A stretch of DNA of 64,000 nucleotides from Brochothrix campestris (GCF_046058945.1 NZ_CP175511.1:1364001-1428000), one strand, 5' to 3'. Numbered from the stretch's first letter, positions 43,512 through 52,114 are shown. The notes: generated by a model not told the origin, from the sequence alone. Made by a program: numbers and translations.

Positions 43512-44372
43512 ATGTTACTAGGCGCAATTGAAGCGGGCGGCACAAAATTTATTTGTGCCGTTGCTGATAAAAACCTACAACTGCTTGAGCGCATCTCATT
43601 ACCGACGACCACACCAACTGAAACATTAGCGGCCGTCTTTGCTTTTTTTGAACCGCATCAACTTGATGCTTTGGCGATTGGGTCCTTTGGACCGATTGAC
43701 GTCAACGAAGTTTCACCGACCTATGGCTCGATTTTAGCAACACCAAAAATCGCGTGGCAACAATTCGATTTACTCGGCACACTCAAACGCCATTTTCAAA
43801 TACCAATCGCCTTTACGACCGACGTTAACGCCGCGGCTTTTGGCGAATTAAAACGTGGTGCCGCCCGTGGCAAACACAGCTGTGTTTACTTAACGGTTGG
43901 CACTGGTATTGGCGGTGGGGTTGTGATGAACGACCAACTATTGCATGGTTTTAGCCATCCTGAAATGGGCCACATCTTAGTGAAACATCATCCAGACGAT
44001 GCTTTCGCTGGTGTTTGCCCTTACCATGGCGACTGCCTTGAAGGTTTAGCTGCCGGCCCCGCAATTGCTGCTCGCTTTCAGCAAGCAGCCACCACCTTAC
44101 CGCCTGAACATGAGGCATGGGATATCGAAGCCTTCTACCTCGCGCAGGCTGCCGTTAACTATACGTTAACGCTCTCACCCGAAAAAATTATTTTCGGTGG
44201 CGGTGTCATGAAGCAAAGCCAGCTGTATCCAAAAATGCGTCACTATTTTAATGAATTAATGAACGGTTACGTCAATACCCCACCACTCGATCAGTACCTC
44301 GTTTACTGCGAATTGGGCGATGATGCCGGTATTACTGGGGCTTTGTTATTGGCTAAGGAAACGTTAGTTTAA
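43512..44372 (+). CDS. ROK-family fructokinase/mannokinase, copy 2
   Basis: This is a near-perfect second copy of the gene at 23539-24399: 854 of 861 bases agree, with substitutions V14I, E20K, one F to L and one S to P. The matching stretch starts at the ATG and ends at the stop; flanks differ, including a different ribosome site (AAAGGGGG). In this operon it should phosphorylate mannose released by GH92, GH125 and GH38, as the ROK kinase does in pneumococcus. Confidence 0.93.
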   Translation: MLLGAIEAGGTKFICAVADKNLQLLERISLPTTTPTETLAAVFAFFEPHQLDALAIGSFGPIDVNEVSPTYGSILATPKIAWQQFDLLGTLKRHFQIPIAFTTDVNAAAFGELKRGAARGKHSCVYLTVGTGIGGGVVMNDQLLHGFSHPEMGHILVKHHPDDAFAGVCPYHGDCLEGLAAGPAIAARFQQAATTLPPEHEAWDIEAFYLAQAAVNYTLTLSPEKIIFGGGVMKQSQLYPKMRHYFNELMNGYVNTPPLDQYLVYCELGDDAGITGALLLAKETLV

Positions 44373-44384
44373 ATAGTGAACGAC

Positions 44385-44437
44385 AAAAAAGCACGACCGC
44401 TTCTTCCATTGTGATGGAAACAGGCGGTCGTGCTTTT
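44385..44437. terminator. Bidirectional terminator between the mannosidase operon and alcohol dehydrogenase
   Basis: AAAAAAGCACGACCGC pairs with GCGGTCGTGCTTTT, with an inner TTCCAT/ATGGAA. Both strands have T runs, so it closes the convergent genes on either side. Confidence 0.88.
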
Positions 44438-44441
44438 AGTA

Positions 44442-45614
44442 TTATAAGCTTGCTAGTAAAATGTCGCGGCTCACTGCCGGAGTCACATCACCATGTTCAG
44501 ATAAGCGCACCAATTGATGTGCTTCGAGGTTAGCAACGATGGCTTCCACATCCGCTTCACCGAGTTCATAGGCAGCTAGTGAGGTTGGTACACCAATTGA
44601 CTCAAAGAAGACCGCTGTTTGGATAATCGCCGCTTCAATTCGTTCTTCAGTTGTACCAGTAGTAATCCCTAACACACGCTCAGCGTATTGTAATAGCTTC
44701 GCCTCTTTTTGTGAACGTCGCACACGTAACATTGCTGGTAAAATCGCAGCTAACGTCCGCGCATGATCAATGTGGTACAGGTTCGTAATTTCGTGACCAA
44801 TCATATGTGTGGCCCAATCTTGTGGCACACCAACACGTAACACACCATTTAAGGCATTCGTTGCGGCCCACATAAAGTTGGCACGTTCATTGTAATCCGG
44901 TGTCTCGTTGTTGACAATATTCGGACCAATTTCAATCAAGGTTTGTAACAATCCTTCAGCAAAACGATCCGTAACCAAAGCACCTGTATCGTAGGTCATG
45001 TACTGCTCAAAAACATGCACGAATGCATCAACAATCCCGTTCGCCAATTGACGTTTTGGTAAAGTATACGTTAATGTCGGGTCTAAAAAGGAGAATTGCG
45101 GGAAGGTGTGCGGGCTCTTAAAGCTCAACTTCGCCTTTTTCGCAACAAAGGTAATGACACTGCCGTTGTTCATTTCCGAAGCTGTGGCAGGTAACGTCAA
45201 CACGGTTCCGTATGGTAAGGCCGATTGCGTGGGTAATTGTTGACCAATGCCACCACCAAATAAATCAATCGGATCACCGGCGAATTCAGCTGCTGCGGCC
45301 ACAAATTTCGTGCCATCAATTACTGAACCACCACCAACTGCCAATAAGAAGTCAATCCCGTTGGCCTTCACTAGTGCCACAGCTTTCATCAACGTCTCGA
45401 ACGTTGGATTTGCTTCAACACCAGCAAATTCAAACACAGTACGTGCACCTAAACCGGTCTTCACTTTATCAATCGTGCCAAAGCGACGAGCTGATTCGCC
45501 ACCAAATAAAACTAACACACGGGCATCAGTCGGCACGAGTGTATTTAACTCATCTAAACGTTCTGGCCCAAATACAATATGGGTCGGATTATAAAAATCA
45601 AACGGTTGCATCAT
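44442..45614 (-). CDS. Iron-containing alcohol dehydrogenase (YqhD/BDH type)
   Basis: The 390-residue protein is a type III dehydrogenase: FYNPTHIVFGPERLDEL at the N-terminus and GGGSVIDGTKFVAAAA for NAD(P). The metal ligands are in GIVDAFVHVFEQYM and THMIGHEITNLYHIDHARTLAAILPA. It resembles NADPH-dependent YqhD/butanol dehydrogenases and differs from EutG. It probably reduces short aldehydes. The neighbouring HxlR/SDR genes suggest an aldehyde or carbonyl stress setting. Confidence 0.9.
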   Translation of the reverse strand: MMQPFDFYNPTHIVFGPERLDELNTLVPTDARVLVLFGGESARRFGTIDKVKTGLGARTVFEFAGVEANPTFETLMKAVALVKANGIDFLLAVGGGSVIDGTKFVAAAAEFAGDPIDLFGGGIGQQLPTQSALPYGTVLTLPATASEMNNGSVITFVAKKAKLSFKSPHTFPQFSFLDPTLTYTLPKRQLANGIVDAFVHVFEQYMTYDTGALVTDRFAEGLLQTLIEIGPNIVNNETPDYNERANFMWAATNALNGVLRVGVPQDWATHMIGHEITNLYHIDHARTLAAILPAMLRVRRSQKEAKLLQYAERVLGITTGTTEERIEAAIIQTAVFFESIGVPTSLAAYELGEADVEAIVANLEAHQLVRLSEHGDVTPAVSRDILLASL

Positions 45615-45701
45615 TTTTTATCCACCACTTTCTTAAGCTATTTACATATTTTATTATAGCACAACGCGTAGCTGCAGCCACATTTGCAGACTGAGTCGAC
45701 G

Positions 45702-46040
45702 TCACTCCTGACAGAGCGTGCGGTCGAGCAATTGCGGTTCAACCTGAGCCAAACCCCATTCGCAAATAAGGTCGAGCACTGGGATTAAACTTTCCCCTTT
45801 GGCAGTTAAGGAATATTCAACATGGGGAGGGACAACCGGAAACACAACCCGTGTAATCACACCCATTTCCTCCAACTCCTTTAATTGATTCGTTAATGTT
45901 TTTGATGATATCGCATCGATATAACGTTGCAATTGATTAAAACGAACAACGCCCTGCTCATGTAACTCATATAAAATCATAATCTTCCATTTGCCTTGAA
46001 TGTGTTGCATCGTCGCATCAAATTCATTTAAAAACATCAC
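45702..46040 (-). CDS. HxlR-family winged-helix regulator
   Basis: The 112-residue protein has the HxlR/MarR-like core: IQGKWKIMILYELHEQGVVRFNQLQRYIDAISSKTLTNQLKELEEMGVITR, then VPPHVEYSLTAKGESLIPVL. It has no cysteine in the region often used for redox or aldehyde sensing. It diverges from the SDR gene and probably represses it. Inverted repeats lie in the intergenic region. Confidence 0.92.
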   Translation of the reverse strand: MMFLNEFDATMQHIQGKWKIMILYELHEQGVVRFNQLQRYIDAISSKTLTNQLKELEEMGVITRVVFPVVPPHVEYSLTAKGESLIPVLDLICEWGLAQVEPQLLDRTLCQE

Positions 46041-46052
46041 TTAAGCTCCCTT

Positions 46053-46088
46053 ACTTACCTCTAGGTAAGTGACGCACCTTCATGTGCG
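46053..46088. promoter_or_regulatory. Palindromic operator candidates between hxlR-type and SDR genes
   Basis: ACTTACCTCTAGGTAAGT (46053-46070) is a near-perfect palindrome just upstream of the HxlR gene start. CGCAC-CTTCAT-GTGCG (46073-46088) is a second inverted repeat. HxlR proteins bind such repeats as dimers. A TATACT box for the SDR gene lies near 46113. Confidence 0.6.
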
Positions 46089-46154
46089 TACTAGTTATTT
46101 TATGTGACTTTAGTATACTATGAGTATCACAGATTAGAAAGTAGGAACAAACAG

Positions 46155-46877
46155 ATGAAACCTTTAATCGTTATTACCGGCGCAAGCAGTGGCTTCGGCA
46201 AAGAAATGGCCTTGCAATTCAGCGCTGCCGGACATCCCATATTGTTATTAGCACGACGTATCGAACCGATGATCGATTTGAATTTACCAAATACCTTAGT
46301 TAAAGCGGTAGACGTGACTGATTTCAATGCCTTTGCAGCAGCGGTAGCTGAAGCCGAAAAGAAATACGGCAAAGTCGATTGTTTAATTAATAATGCTGGT
46401 GTGATGCTCCTCGGAAACATCTGGCAACAAGATATAACTGAATGGCAAACGATGTTAGATGTGAATGTTAAGGCCGTTTTGAATGGAACTAAAATCGTCC
46501 TTAGTGACATGATGACGCGGAACGAAGGAACGATTATTAATGTTTCATCGATTGCAGGTAAAAAAACGTTTGGCAACCACGCGGCTTACTGTGCGACAAA
46601 ATATGGTGTTCACGCCTTAACAGAAACTGTCCGTGAAGAAGTCAGTAGCTATAATGTGCGCATCATGTTAGTGGCCCCGGGTGCGGCTGAAACCGAACTA
46701 CTCGGACACACAACCGATGAAAACATTAAAGACGGCTATAATCAATGGAAAGAAACAATGGGTGGCACTTCCCTTAATCCCGTACACGTAGCAACCTCTG
46801 TTAAATTCATGTACGAAATGCCCCAATCAGTCAATATCCGTGAACTTGTGATTGCAGCAACAAAACAAGATAGTTAA
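46155..46877 (+). CDS. Short-chain dehydrogenase/reductase
   Basis: A classical SDR of about 240 residues: cofactor loop VITGASSGFGKEMA, NNAG in DCLINNAGVM, catalytic Ser in NVSSIAGKK and YxxxK in YCATKYGVH. It is NADP-type by the RR after the second strand (LARRIEP). The start at MKPLIV follows AGGA; a longer reading begins before any ribosome site. Substrate unknown; likely regulated by the divergent HxlR protein. Confidence 0.92.
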   Translation: MKPLIVITGASSGFGKEMALQFSAAGHPILLLARRIEPMIDLNLPNTLVKAVDVTDFNAFAAAVAEAEKKYGKVDCLINNAGVMLLGNIWQQDITEWQTMLDVNVKAVLNGTKIVLSDMMTRNEGTIINVSSIAGKKTFGNHAAYCATKYGVHALTETVREEVSSYNVRIMLVAPGAAETELLGHTTDENIKDGYNQWKETMGGTSLNPVHVATSVKFMYEMPQSVNIRELVIAATKQDS

Positions 46878-47075
46878 TAAAAGTTAAAACAAGCTCGTTC
46901 AACTTCGAAGATATTGGAGCAAAATGAGACATCGACTATTTACCGTCGATTCGAATTTTGTGAAATATAACAGAAGTTAGCTTGTTTTACTGGATAAAAA
47001 TAAAAGTTAAAACAAGCTCGTTCAACTTCGAAGATATTGGAGCAAAATGAGACAGCTTATTTTACTGGATAGATG
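46878..47075 (+). repeat. One full and one deleted hairpin unit after the SDR gene
   Basis: The first unit starts at the stop codon: arms AAAACAAGCT/AGCTTGTTTT, AACTTC/GAAGTT, ATATT/AATAT, CAAAAT/ATTTTG and tip TCGAC-TATTTACC-GTCGA. The second begins identically (AGTTAAAACAAGCTCG) but jumps from GAGACA to the closing arm, so the whole tip is lost. It ends inside the truncated MFS gene, whose stop codon it supplies. Confidence 0.88.
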
Positions 47076-47281
47076 AGACCGCCAAGTAACGTGCCAGAAA
47101 TAAGTGCTGGAATCATCATAACTCCCCCTGATAGTGCCACCAACAGCGGCTCATTTGTGGCATGATAAAGCAGCCAAACGATGCTGACGTTCGCAAACGT
47201 TTGACTGATGGTATTTAAATTCATCGCAATAAACAGACTCGCAAAAGATCTGTTTCGTAACATCATGACATAGCGCTTCAT
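47057..47281 (-). pseudogene. MFS transporter remnant (N-terminal 74 residues)
   Basis: The protein (MLRNRSFASLFIAMNLNTISQTFANVSIVWLLYH and PALISGTLLGGLIYP) is the first two helices of a major facilitator transporter, about a sixth of the normal length. A ribosome site (AAGGTGA) precedes the ATG. The frame runs into the repeat at 47075, so the last codons (about YPVK and the stop) are repeat sequence. The rest of the gene is gone; deletion between repeat copies is the simplest explanation. Confidence 0.82.
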
Positions 47282-47514
47282 CTCACTTCACCTTGAAATC
47301 AGCCCGTTTGAGGATATGCTTTACTGCCTTTCTTGGATGGAATCAAGAATAAGCTTTTTCAACTTTAAGCACGTTAGAAATAGTTAAGATCACAAAGACG
47401 TTCAAAGATATTAGTCTTCGTAGCCTAATCCCGCTCATTTTCAACGCTACTATAACATGTACATAGCGTACAAACAAATAATAGGATGCTAAGTTAAGCC
47501 ATTGTAACACTCGG
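47282..47514. other. Non-coding stretch with operator-like palindromes
   Basis: No reading frame of note is seen between the MFS remnant and the next repeat. ACGCTA at 47444 pairs with TAGCGT ending at 47469, and TGTAC-ATAGC-GTACA lies at 47459-47473. These may be the leftover operator of a regulator that controlled the lost transporter gene. Confidence 0.4.
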
Positions 47515-47735
47515 TCTACACAAACTTCATTTTTCTTCCAAGCTGTTTGCTTCTATGCGGTTGATTTCACTTTCGTTTCTCTAATCACTGCAGTTTAGAA
47601 CGGCTTTAAATAACTTTCGTACTAGTAGGCAAGACAAGTGAATGACGGTGCGCGTACTGATGGTACGTAATCCCGAGCGAGCAAGTCGTAATGACCTAGC
47701 ACAACGTTTAGCTTCAGTCTCAGGATTACAGTCCA
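47515..47735 (-). repeat. Deleted hairpin-repeat composite after the RNase H gene
   Basis: On the minus strand, the 5' module with TTACGACTTGCTCGCTCG and an extra GGGATTACGTACCATCAGTA is followed by the same half-unit seen at 24.53 kb. Next comes the left arm of an ATCAACCGC-type unit that jumps directly to the end of a 3' module (AAAAATGAAGTTTGTGTAGAC). The join lies in AAATGAAG, present in both partners, so it looks like a short-homology deletion. Confidence 0.8.
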
Positions 47736-47762
47736 GTCACAGACTGCAATCCCATCACTATC

Positions 47763-48368
47763 TTACTTAATCCCCAACGCCTGTTTCGCCAAACGATCAA
47801 CCCGTTCATTGTATTCAACACCCGTGTGGGCTGCGACTTTATGGAAGGTAATTTTAATTGTATTCACCGCTGCCACGTATTCACGGTAGCCCTTGGTGAG
47901 GGCGTTATTTGTTTTCCACTCGCCTTTGGCCCAATGTTCAATTCCGGTATAATCGTAATAAATGCCGACATCTTTGCCAAGCGCTGCTGCATATTCAATT
48001 GCACGCGTTGCCCCATACACTTCACCCGCAACATTACGCATGCTTGAAAATTCATTTTTGAATTTTTTACCTTCTTCATGAATCACCGTATCATTTTCGA
48101 GGATGACCATGCCATACGCGAATTCTTCGGTGAATTTATTGTAACTACCGTCCACATAAGCAACGAGTTCGTCTGGGTTATGGGCCACAATATGGGCCGG
48201 TTGATGACTGCTCACCCCTTCGATGAAAGCTCGCGCTTCTTGCTCCGTCGTAAAACTTTTATAAATAGCGCCCGAAAAGCCCTTCGTTAGCGCCTGGCAA
48301 TCTGCCCACGTCCGCACGATGCCAATCCGCTTCCCTTTTTTTACTGCGTAGTATTTTTGTGCTGCCAT
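47763..48368 (-). CDS. Ribonuclease HI with N-terminal hybrid-binding domain
   Basis: Residues 1-50 (QKYYAVKKGKRIGIVRTWADCQALTKGFSGAIYKSF) form the small domain that binds RNA-DNA hybrids. The catalytic RNase H fold follows, with Asp in VAYVDGSYNK, Glu in GEVYGATRAIEYA, Asp in YYDYTGIEHW and the final Asp in ERVDRLAKQAL. All four acidic residues are present. The start at MAAQKY has AAAGG 10 bases upstream. Confidence 0.92.
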   Translation of the reverse strand: MAAQKYYAVKKGKRIGIVRTWADCQALTKGFSGAIYKSFTTEQEARAFIEGVSSHQPAHIVAHNPDELVAYVDGSYNKFTEEFAYGMVILENDTVIHEEGKKFKNEFSSMRNVAGEVYGATRAIEYAAALGKDVGIYYDYTGIEHWAKGEWKTNNALTKGYREYVAAVNTIKITFHKVAAHTGVEYNERVDRLAKQALGIK

Positions 48369-48539
48369 TATTATCACGCCTTTCTTATTTGCTTCCTCTT
48401 TATTTTACCTTATTGGAGCTTAAAAAGACCATTAAAACCGTAAAATCAGCTTGTCATCTTTACTATTAAGGCTTTTATCGCTAAAATACAAGAGAGACAT
48501 TCAACTAAACACTACTCAATAGAGGGGGCAATCAGCCAC

Positions 48540-50240
48540 ATGCTTAAGCATTTCTTTAGCTATTATAAACCGTACAAAAAGCTCTTCATCCTTGATTTCT
48601 CGTGTGCGGTCTTTGCCGCCTTACTCGAACTTGCCTTTCCTATGGCGGTCAACCGAGTCATCGATACGTTACTGCCGTCAAAAAACTGGACGTTAATTGT
48701 GACAGCCGTCGCCGCGCTGTTTGCCTTTTACATCATCAACAGTTTTATGCAATACATCGTCACCTACTGGGGACATCTGCTCGGCTTAAACATTGAATCA
48801 GATATGCGTAATGACCTCTACAATCATTTGCAAAAGCAATCGTTTGACTATTATGACAATGAGCGTACCGGTAAACTGATGTCGCGGATGACGAATGATT
48901 TATTTGAAATTGGCGAAGTGGCCCATCATGGCCCCGAAGATATTTTCATCGCGATTATGACTGTTATCGGTACCTTTTTAATCATGATGCGCATCCATGT
49001 TGGATTAGCAATTTCGACCGTTGTACTTGTACCGTTAATCGCCTTTCTAATTGTCTTTTTCAACAAACGAATGACCCGTGTCAACGCCAAAATTTTCAAA
49101 TCACTGGCTGACTTTAATGCCGGTATCGAAAATGCCATTGGTGGGATTCGTGTTGTGAAAGCATTTGCGAACGAAAACTATGAACGGAAACGTTTCAAGC
49201 TAATTAACAACGGTTACAAGCATGCCAAATCACTCTTTTATGGTACGATGGCCAAAAGTTCATCGATCAACTATTTACTGATTCGCTTAATGACCTTGTT
49301 CACCCTGTTGATGGGTTCGTATTTTACAATTAACAACCAGATGACAAACGGGCAATTTGTTGCTTTTATTTTATTAGCAAACGTCCTCGTACGACCGATT
49401 GAAAAAATCAACGCAGTCATCGAAAGTTATCCCAAAGGCATTGCTGGTTTTAAACGCTTCAGCGAAACGATGGCACTTGAGCCGTCAGTCAGCGATGCTC
49501 CTCATGCTAAAACCGTATCTCAGTTGCAAGGTCAAATTACATATCACAATGTTGGCTTTCATTATGAGGACTCAAAAGCGATTCTGACAAACATTAACTT
49601 AACCGTACAACCGGGTGAAACAATCGCCTTTGTTGGACCTTCTGGTGCTGGCAAAACGACCTTGTGTAGCTTATTGCCACGGTTTTATGACGTAACGGCC
49701 GGTGCAATTACGATTGATGGCATCGATATTCGCGAGATGACACTCGCCTCGCTCCGTCAAAACATAGGGATTGTGCAGCAAGACGTCTACCTCTTTTCTG
49801 GCACAGTGCGTGAAAACATTGCCTACGGTAAACTCGATGCAACCGATGATGAAATTTGGCAGGTGGCAAAACTGGCCAACCTCGAAGATGTTATCCTCAA
49901 TATGAGTGATGGCCTCAACACCGTCATTGGTGAACGTGGTGTTAAATTGTCAGGTGGACAAAAACAACGCTTAGCGATTGCGCGAATGTTTCTAAAAAAC
50001 CCACCACTACTCATTTTAGATGAAGCGACTTCCGCCTTGGATACTGCGACGGAACGAATCATTCAGGACTCATTGAACAAACTGACTGAAGGCCGCACCA
50101 CCTTAATTATCGCCCATCGATTAGCAACGATTCGCGATGCTGACCGCATCATCGTTATTGATGAAAGCGGCATCGCCGAACAAGGCACACACGAACAATT
50201 ACTGGCCCAAGATGGTGTGTATCGACAATTACAAAATTAG
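48540..50240 (+). CDS. ABC exporter (membrane domain fused to ATPase)
   Basis: The 566-residue half-transporter has six helices in residues 1-310 and an ATPase domain in 340-566 with Walker A VGPSGAGKTTLC, signature LSGGQKQRLAIAR and Walker B LLILDEATSALD. It resembles YknU/BmrA-type or lipid/multidrug exporters that act as homodimers. The substrate cannot be told. GAGGGGG lies about 8 bases before the ATG. Hairpin repeats begin at its stop codon. Confidence 0.92.
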   Translation: MLKHFFSYYKPYKKLFILDFSCAVFAALLELAFPMAVNRVIDTLLPSKNWTLIVTAVAALFAFYIINSFMQYIVTYWGHLLGLNIESDMRNDLYNHLQKQSFDYYDNERTGKLMSRMTNDLFEIGEVAHHGPEDIFIAIMTVIGTFLIMMRIHVGLAISTVVLVPLIAFLIVFFNKRMTRVNAKIFKSLADFNAGIENAIGGIRVVKAFANENYERKRFKLINNGYKHAKSLFYGTMAKSSSINYLLIRLMTLFTLLMGSYFTINNQMTNGQFVAFILLANVLVRPIEKINAVIESYPKGIAGFKRFSETMALEPSVSDAPHAKTVSQLQGQITYHNVGFHYEDSKAILTNINLTVQPGETIAFVGPSGAGKTTLCSLLPRFYDVTAGAITIDGIDIREMTLASLRQNIGIVQQDVYLFSGTVRENIAYGKLDATDDEIWQVAKLANLEDVILNMSDGLNTVIGERGVKLSGGQKQRLAIARMFLKNPPLLILDEATSALDTATERIIQDSLNKLTEGRTTLIIAHRLATIRDADRIIVIDESGIAEQGTHEQLLAQDGVYRQLQN

Positions 50241-50640
50241 AATAAAAGTGAAATCAGCTCGTTCAACAGCGTATAAATTGGAAAGGTCGTACTTGCGATT
50301 ATTTTCCATCGCGAGTAGCGAGCTTGAAATTTACTAGCTGTTAGCTGATTGAACTGGAAAAATAAAAGTGAAATCAACCTGGTAGAACTGTAGAAATTGG
50401 AACTGCCGAATTTACCGATTATTTTCCATCGGTAAGTGAGGGAGTGAAATTTCCTAAGTTATGGTTGATTGAACTGGAAAAATAAAAGTGAAATCAGCTC
50501 GTTCAACAGCGTATAAATTGGAAAGGTCGTACTTGCGATTATCTCCCATCGCGAGTAGCGAGCTTGAAATTTACTAGCTGTTAGCTGATTGTACTGGAAA
50601 AATAAAAGTGAAATCAACCTGGAGAACTGAAAAAAGCAGT
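50241..50640 (+). repeat. ABAB array of 120-bp hairpin units after the ABC exporter gene
   Basis: Units start at 50241, 50361, 50481 and 50601, exactly 120 bases apart. Units 1 and 3 are the A type (AATCAGCT/AGCTGATT, ACAGC/GCTGT, AAATT/AATTT, CTTGCGAT/ATCGCGAG). Unit 2, and the start of unit 4, are the B type (AATCAACC/GGTTGATT, AAATT/AATTT, TTACCGAT/ATCGGTAA). Tips read TATTTTCC or TATCTCCC. Unit 4 is cut after about 35 bases by a terminator. Confidence 0.93.
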
Positions 50641-50675
50641 TTGCCGAATTGACTGTTGCTGTTCCCTCACAAGCA

Positions 50676-50719
50676 AACAGCAGACACGCCCTCCATTTGG
50701 GCATGTCTGCTGTTTTTTG
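50676..50719 (+). terminator. Terminator ending the repeat array
   Basis: AACAGCAGACACGCCC pairs with GGGCATGTCTGCTGTT around TCCATTT, then six T. It lies just before the stop of the convergent GPH transporter gene and should end transcripts that run through the four units. Confidence 0.88.
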
Positions 50720-50728
50720 TTTAGTTCC

Positions 50729-52114
50729 TTATTTATCAGTCTGTCCCTCACGTATCGCTGCTAAATCGGCTAAAATACGGGGGAATTCTTTATCTAATTT
50801 GTAGAAGTATAAAATGATAATCATCAAGAGATTAAATAAAATCGGCAGCCATAAGAAGATGAAAACAATCATTGATTGCGCTGATTCAGGCTGTACCGCC
50901 GCACCTGATACAAAGCCTGCTGCCGCTAACATCCAACCAACAACAGCTGTCCCGAAACCAGTACCGACTTTGGCACCAAAGCTCCCAGCTGAATAAATCA
51001 AACCTTCAGTTCGAACACCGTTGCGCCATTCGCCATATTCAATCGTATCGGCTAATAAGGCAAACAGAATGGCAACCACTGCTGCCCCACCAATCCCCTT
51101 AATCACATTTGTCGCAATTAAGAGTGGCAAGCTGTATGGTTCAATTAAGATGATAAACGAACCAATGAGAGCGATCACCGTTCCGACCATCGCCACATTT
51201 CGCTTACCATAACGCTTAATCACTGGCAACGCCAACACCATACATAATACTGTTGGGATAACCGTTGTAATCGTTAAAATACCCATCAATGATTCTGTCG
51301 TTAACGAAGCACTCGCGCTGGCAACCTGTGCAACGAAAAATGTACTAATTGCTGTGCCGACACCACTTGCAATGTTTTGAACTAAGAAAAACGCTAACAC
51401 AATCACCCAATACTTATTATTAAACAGAAACTTCAACGATGTTTTAAGCGGTAACGGACGATTCTCTAATGCCTTAATCGCTGGTTTTACCCGTTCCTTC
51501 GTGTTTTTAAAGCAGAGTAATAAACAGATAAAGCCGACGATTGAGAAGATGATTGACATGAAAATCCAACCTTTTTGCCCACCACCGAGCATTTTAACAA
51601 TCGCTAATGTTCCCATCCCGGCAATCATCGCTGCCGCGGTGCTAAAGAGCATCCGTGTGACATTTAAGACCGAACGCTCGTATTGATCTTGGGTAATGAG
51701 CGATGTTAAAGTGCCGTACGGAATGTTGACCATTGTGTAGGCAAACGACAATAAGTTATACGAAATCGCCACATACACCAGCTGCCAAAACGTACTAACA
51801 TCAGGGACAGTATACAATAAAATACCACTGATGAGAAACGGAACAGAGCCCCATAAAACCCATGGGCGAGCCTTGCCGTGTTTACTATGGGTTTTGTCGA
51901 CAATAAAACCCATCCCAATATCGGTAACGCCATCAAACACCTTCGAAGCAAAAATAATCGTCCCGATAGTGGCTGGATTAAGTCCGATTACCATCGTGTA
52001 ATAAAACATCAAAAACATCGTTGATACGTGCCATACAATACCGGACGCAAAGTCACCCGAACCGTATGAGACTCTTTCAGTTAATGAAATCGTATTGCGC
52101 TTTGCTATTGTCAT
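50729..52114 (-). CDS. GPH-family sugar:cation symporter
   Basis: The 461-residue membrane protein has 12 predicted helices and the MelB-family patterns SYGSGDFASGIVWHVSTMFLMFYYT and SKVFDGVTDIGMGFIVDKTHSKHGKARPWVLWGSVPF. It likely imports a beta-glucoside used by the GH3 enzyme encoded next to it, with a 32-base gap after the GH3 gene. No EIIA-like tail is present. Confidence 0.92.
   Translation of the reverse strand: MTIAKRNTISLTERVSYGSGDFASGIVWHVSTMFLMFYYTMVIGLNPATIGTIIFASKVFDGVTDIGMGFIVDKTHSKHGKARPWVLWGSVPFLISGILLYTVPDVSTFWQLVYVAISYNLLSFAYTMVNIPYGTLTSLITQDQYERSVLNVTRMLFSTAAAMIAGMGTLAIVKMLGGGQKGWIFMSIIFSIVGFICLLLCFKNTKERVKPAIKALENRPLPLKTSLKFLFNNKYWVIVLAFFLVQNIASGVGTAISTFFVAQVASASASLTTESLMGILTITTVIPTVLCMVLALPVIKRYGKRNVAMVGTVIALIGSFIILIEPYSLPLLIATNVIKGIGGAAVVAILFALLADTIEYGEWRNGVRTEGLIYSAGSFGAKVGTGFGTAVVGWMLAAAGFVSGAAVQPESAQSMIVFIFLWLPILFNLLMIIILYFYKLDKEFPRILADLAAIREGQTDK

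Noticed and set aside
50241..50640. The hairpin units as intrinsic terminators
   Set aside because: None is followed by a T run; separate canonical terminators follow the arrays.
50459..50704. An 81-codon minus-strand frame over the 50.5-kb array
   Set aside because: It only reads the repeat units (its repeated SLLFFQ segments mirror the 120-bp period) and has no coding character.
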